DNA from: a virus
Direction: 5' to 3' (one strand)
Length of the DNA: 23,337 bases
Virus record (IMG/VR): IMGVR_UViG_3300010885_019974
Span: 1 to 23,337 of that record
Made by a program: the position numbers and the translations under genes. How positions within the stretch are numbered: position 1 is the first letter of the stretch; each line of letters begins with the position of its first letter. The notes under the pieces are model-generated. The model was not told where the DNA came from, ran no database searches, and saw only the letters and a program-made list of their open reading frames with translations. This document shows, piece after piece, positions 22,586-23,337 of this stretch.

Positions 22586-22820
22586 CATAGAGATAGAGAA
22601 ATCTATCTCTTTTTAAGAAAAGCAAAAAATGAATTGTACACGATTTAATCAGATTAGTAAGTTGTCAAGTTGGACAGGCACCATGCCTTCCTCTTTACTC
22701 CATGCTGTCCAGAATGATCGTGCCAATTCACCAGCAGAGTATGATAAGGGGTCCAGGAGACCGTAGTGTAACAACACTCAACTTCCAAGGACCCCAGAAT
22801 TAAAAACTCTGGGGTTTTTG
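22586..22820 (+). ncRNA. Structured leader RNA with 5' hairpin and switch-like end
   Basis: The transcript opens with a perfect hairpin, AGAGATAG (22589-22596) with CTATCTCT (22603-22610), followed by TTTT. A domain then closes through GAATTG and CACGAT (22631-22644) pairing with ATCGTG and CAATTC (22717-22729). Inside it TGGACA/GCA (22671-22680, one bulge) pairs with TGCTGTCCA (22703-22711). GGGGTCC (22748-22754) pairs with GGACCCC (22789-22795), enclosing AGTGT/ACACT (22765-22778). The last strand overlaps the terminator stem at 22791. This is an aptamer-plus-expression-platform layout. A 45-codon frame (22629-22766) is also open and could be a leader peptide. Confidence 0.6.
22791..22819 (+). 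terminator. Intrinsic terminator that competes with an upstream helix
   Basis: ACCCCAGA (22791-22798) pairs with TCTGGGGT (22808-22815), followed by a T5 run. Bases 22791-22795 can pair instead with GGGGTC upstream, which would prevent termination. Confidence 0.85.
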
Positions 22821-22839
22821 CTTGTGGGAAAGGTAAGAA

Positions 22840-22999
22840 GTGTGAAGTATTCAGGAAACGAGGTCCTGATCCTGCACTTAAAACATGGGATGAACGGGCG
22901 GGTCAAGGGCATAAAATCTGTGGCGGTAACACAGAAAGTAAGAACTTGATGGTAAAGCACATTGCTATCTAGTGTGCTTTACCATACACATTTTGTAAA
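22840..22999 (+). other. Hairpin-rich gene-free stretch with a perfect 11-bp stem
   Basis: No gene with a normal start is visible. Hairpins include CAGGA with TCCTG (about 22855-22871), CTGTG with CACAG (about 22918-22934) and the perfect GGTAAAGCACA (22951-22961) with TGTGCTTTACC (22973-22983). A protein-like frame (ending HKICGGNTESKN..., stop near 22970) lacks any ATG, GTG or TTG start. The stretch may continue the RNA above when the terminator is read through. Confidence 0.45.
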
Positions 23000-23029
23000 A
23001 AGTGTGTGCAATTGTTGTAAAAATACAAC

Positions 23030-23069
23030 TTGACTGAAGCATAGAACGGTGATACAATGTATGCATACA
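23030..23069 (+). promoter_or_regulatory. Sigma70-like promoter with start-site palindrome
   Basis: TTGACT (23030-23035), 17-bp spacer, TACAAT (23053-23058). TGTATGCATACA (23058-23069) is a perfect 12-bp palindrome at the predicted start and may be an operator. A GTTGTA/TACAAC hairpin (23014-23029) abuts the -35. It drives the boxA-led RNA operon. Confidence 0.75.
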
Positions 23070-23072
23070 GTG

Positions 23073-23110
23073 AGAAGAGCAAGTTACTTCTTACATGTTC
23101 TTTAACAATT
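23073..23110 (+). promoter_or_regulatory. rrn-like boxB-boxA antitermination leader
   Basis: A hairpin, AGAAG (23073-23077) with CTTCT (23087-23091), is followed by TGTTCTTTAACAATT (23096-23110). This differs by one base from the boxA core of E. coli rRNA leaders (TGCTCTTTAACA). BoxB then boxA is the rrn order. It would recruit NusB/S10-type factors so that polymerase reads through an untranslated, structured RNA. Confidence 0.7.
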
Positions 23111-23125
23111 CATGAAAATATGATC

Positions 23126-23246
23126 GTGAGGTCATATTGAAGCTCTGGTGTAAATGGGCACATCCCCCAAGTACTAGTCTTGGAAAAACGGGGAAAGAAT
23201 ACGCGGCTCCAAAAGCAGATGCGAGTGAGTTTCAATATGATCTTAC
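23126..23246 (+). ncRNA. Structured RNA domain closed by a 16-bp stalk
   Basis: GTGAGGTCATATTGAA (23126-23141) pairs along its full length (two G-U pairs) with TTCAATATGATCTTAC (23231-23246). The ~89-nt interior holds GGTGT with ACATC, and CCCC with GGGG enclosing CCAAG with CTTGG around a 7-nt loop. Its 5' strand also has a competing 6-bp hairpin, ATATGA with TCATAT. The stalk ends 5 nt before the tRNA-like element, like a processing stem. No known family is recognised. Confidence 0.55.
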
Positions 23247-23251
23247 ACAAT

Positions 23252-23325
23252 GGGTTTGTAACTTAAAAGTAAAGTATCGGACTTTTAATCCGACTAAGAA
23301 GGAGCGTTACCTTCCAGACCTACCA
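23252..23325 (+). tRNA. Atypical tRNA-Lys(UUU) cloverleaf
   Basis: The 74-nt element forms a full cloverleaf. The acceptor stem is GGGTTTG (23252-23258) with CAGACCT (23315-23321, two G-U pairs). The D stem is ACTT/AAGT. The anticodon stem TCGGA/TCCGA surrounds loop CTTTTAA, with anticodon TTT and U33. The variable region has 4 nt. The T stem is GAAGG/CCTTC. The 3' end is ACCA with CCA encoded. The D loop (AAAAGTA) lacks the GG pair, and the T loop (AGCGTTA) lacks the usual TTC core, so the normal elbow contact would be missing. It may be a degenerate tRNA, a decoy or a tRNA-like part of a larger RNA. Confidence 0.55.
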
Positions 23326-23337
23326 TATAGAAATGCA

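Noticed and set aside
22778-22960. Minus-strand 60-codon frame
   Set aside because: It runs through the terminator hairpin, has no ribosome binding site and no recognisable protein features.
22770-22970. Plus-strand protein-like frame with spaced Cys and His residues
   Set aside because: There is no ATG, GTG or TTG start in frame after the upstream stop, and it crosses a strong terminator. The hairpins explain the stretch better.
23142-23230. Second tRNA inside the 16-bp stalk
   Set aside because: A D-arm-like hairpin and a 7-nt loop (TACTAGT) exist, but position 33 is not T and no acceptor or T arm can be built.
1-23337. CRISPR array or insertion sequence
   Set aside because: No spaced direct repeats of CRISPR type, no transposase and no terminal inverted repeats with target duplications were seen.

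Overview
The window looks like part of the genome of a large, AT-rich, T4-related tailed phage (myovirus type) of a Gram-negative bacterium. The evidence is tightly packed, almost entirely rightward genes with ATGA/TAATG overlaps, a late-type block of virion genes, a T4-type ATP-dependent DNA ligase, a RecB-like nuclease, glutaredoxin, an A-type Fe-S carrier, a SleB-type lysin beside a holin-like protein, and promoter motifs resembling the T4 late element. The sequence alone does not fix the host. The rrn-like boxA near the right edge and the periplasmic PBP-type enzyme fit a proteobacterium.

Layout. Positions 1-14.1 kb hold virion and late genes. First comes a 5'-truncated, repeat-rich LysM protein. 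Three consecutive nucleotidyl-transfer-type proteins follow, two Pol-beta-like and one ligase/capping-like. Then there is a small, probably highly expressed protein with its own promoter and terminator, a run of conserved hypothetical proteins, a RecB-like nuclease, a pectate-lyase-type tail spike, glutaredoxin, a tail-associated peptidoglycan hydrolase and a hydrophobic virion protein. Positions 14.1-15.1 kb form a lysis cassette (SleB hydrolase and holin-like protein). Positions 15.2-19.2 kb hold early-type genes behind strong sigma70-like promoters: a GIY-YIG nuclease, DNA ligase, an SH3-barrel/AbrB-like fusion, an HTH protein and two small genes of 44 and 51 codons. A single leftward gene lies at 19.2-19.4 kb. 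Positions 19.49-20.02 kb have no plausible gene but contain many mutually consistent RNA helices. Positions 20.0-22.5 kb encode a D,D-peptidase, an Fe-S carrier and a methyltransferase. Positions 22.5-23.34 kb appear to be an RNA region: a promoter, a 5' hairpin, an aptamer-like fold with a terminator/antiterminator switch, a second promoter, an rrn-like boxB-boxA leader, a 16-bp stalk and an unusual tRNA-Lys(UUU) cloverleaf.

The main candidates for new biology are: (i) the ~530-nt ornate RNA, with a GNRA hairpin and an 8-bp loop pseudoknot; (ii) the boxA-led RNA operon with the switch RNA and the loop-degenerate tRNA; and (iii) the trio of nucleotidyl-transfer proteins, two of which share with a third nearby protein an N-terminus resembling the capsid-targeting/prohead-protease peptides of T4-like phages. 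All RNA folds were worked out by eye, and no database search was possible.
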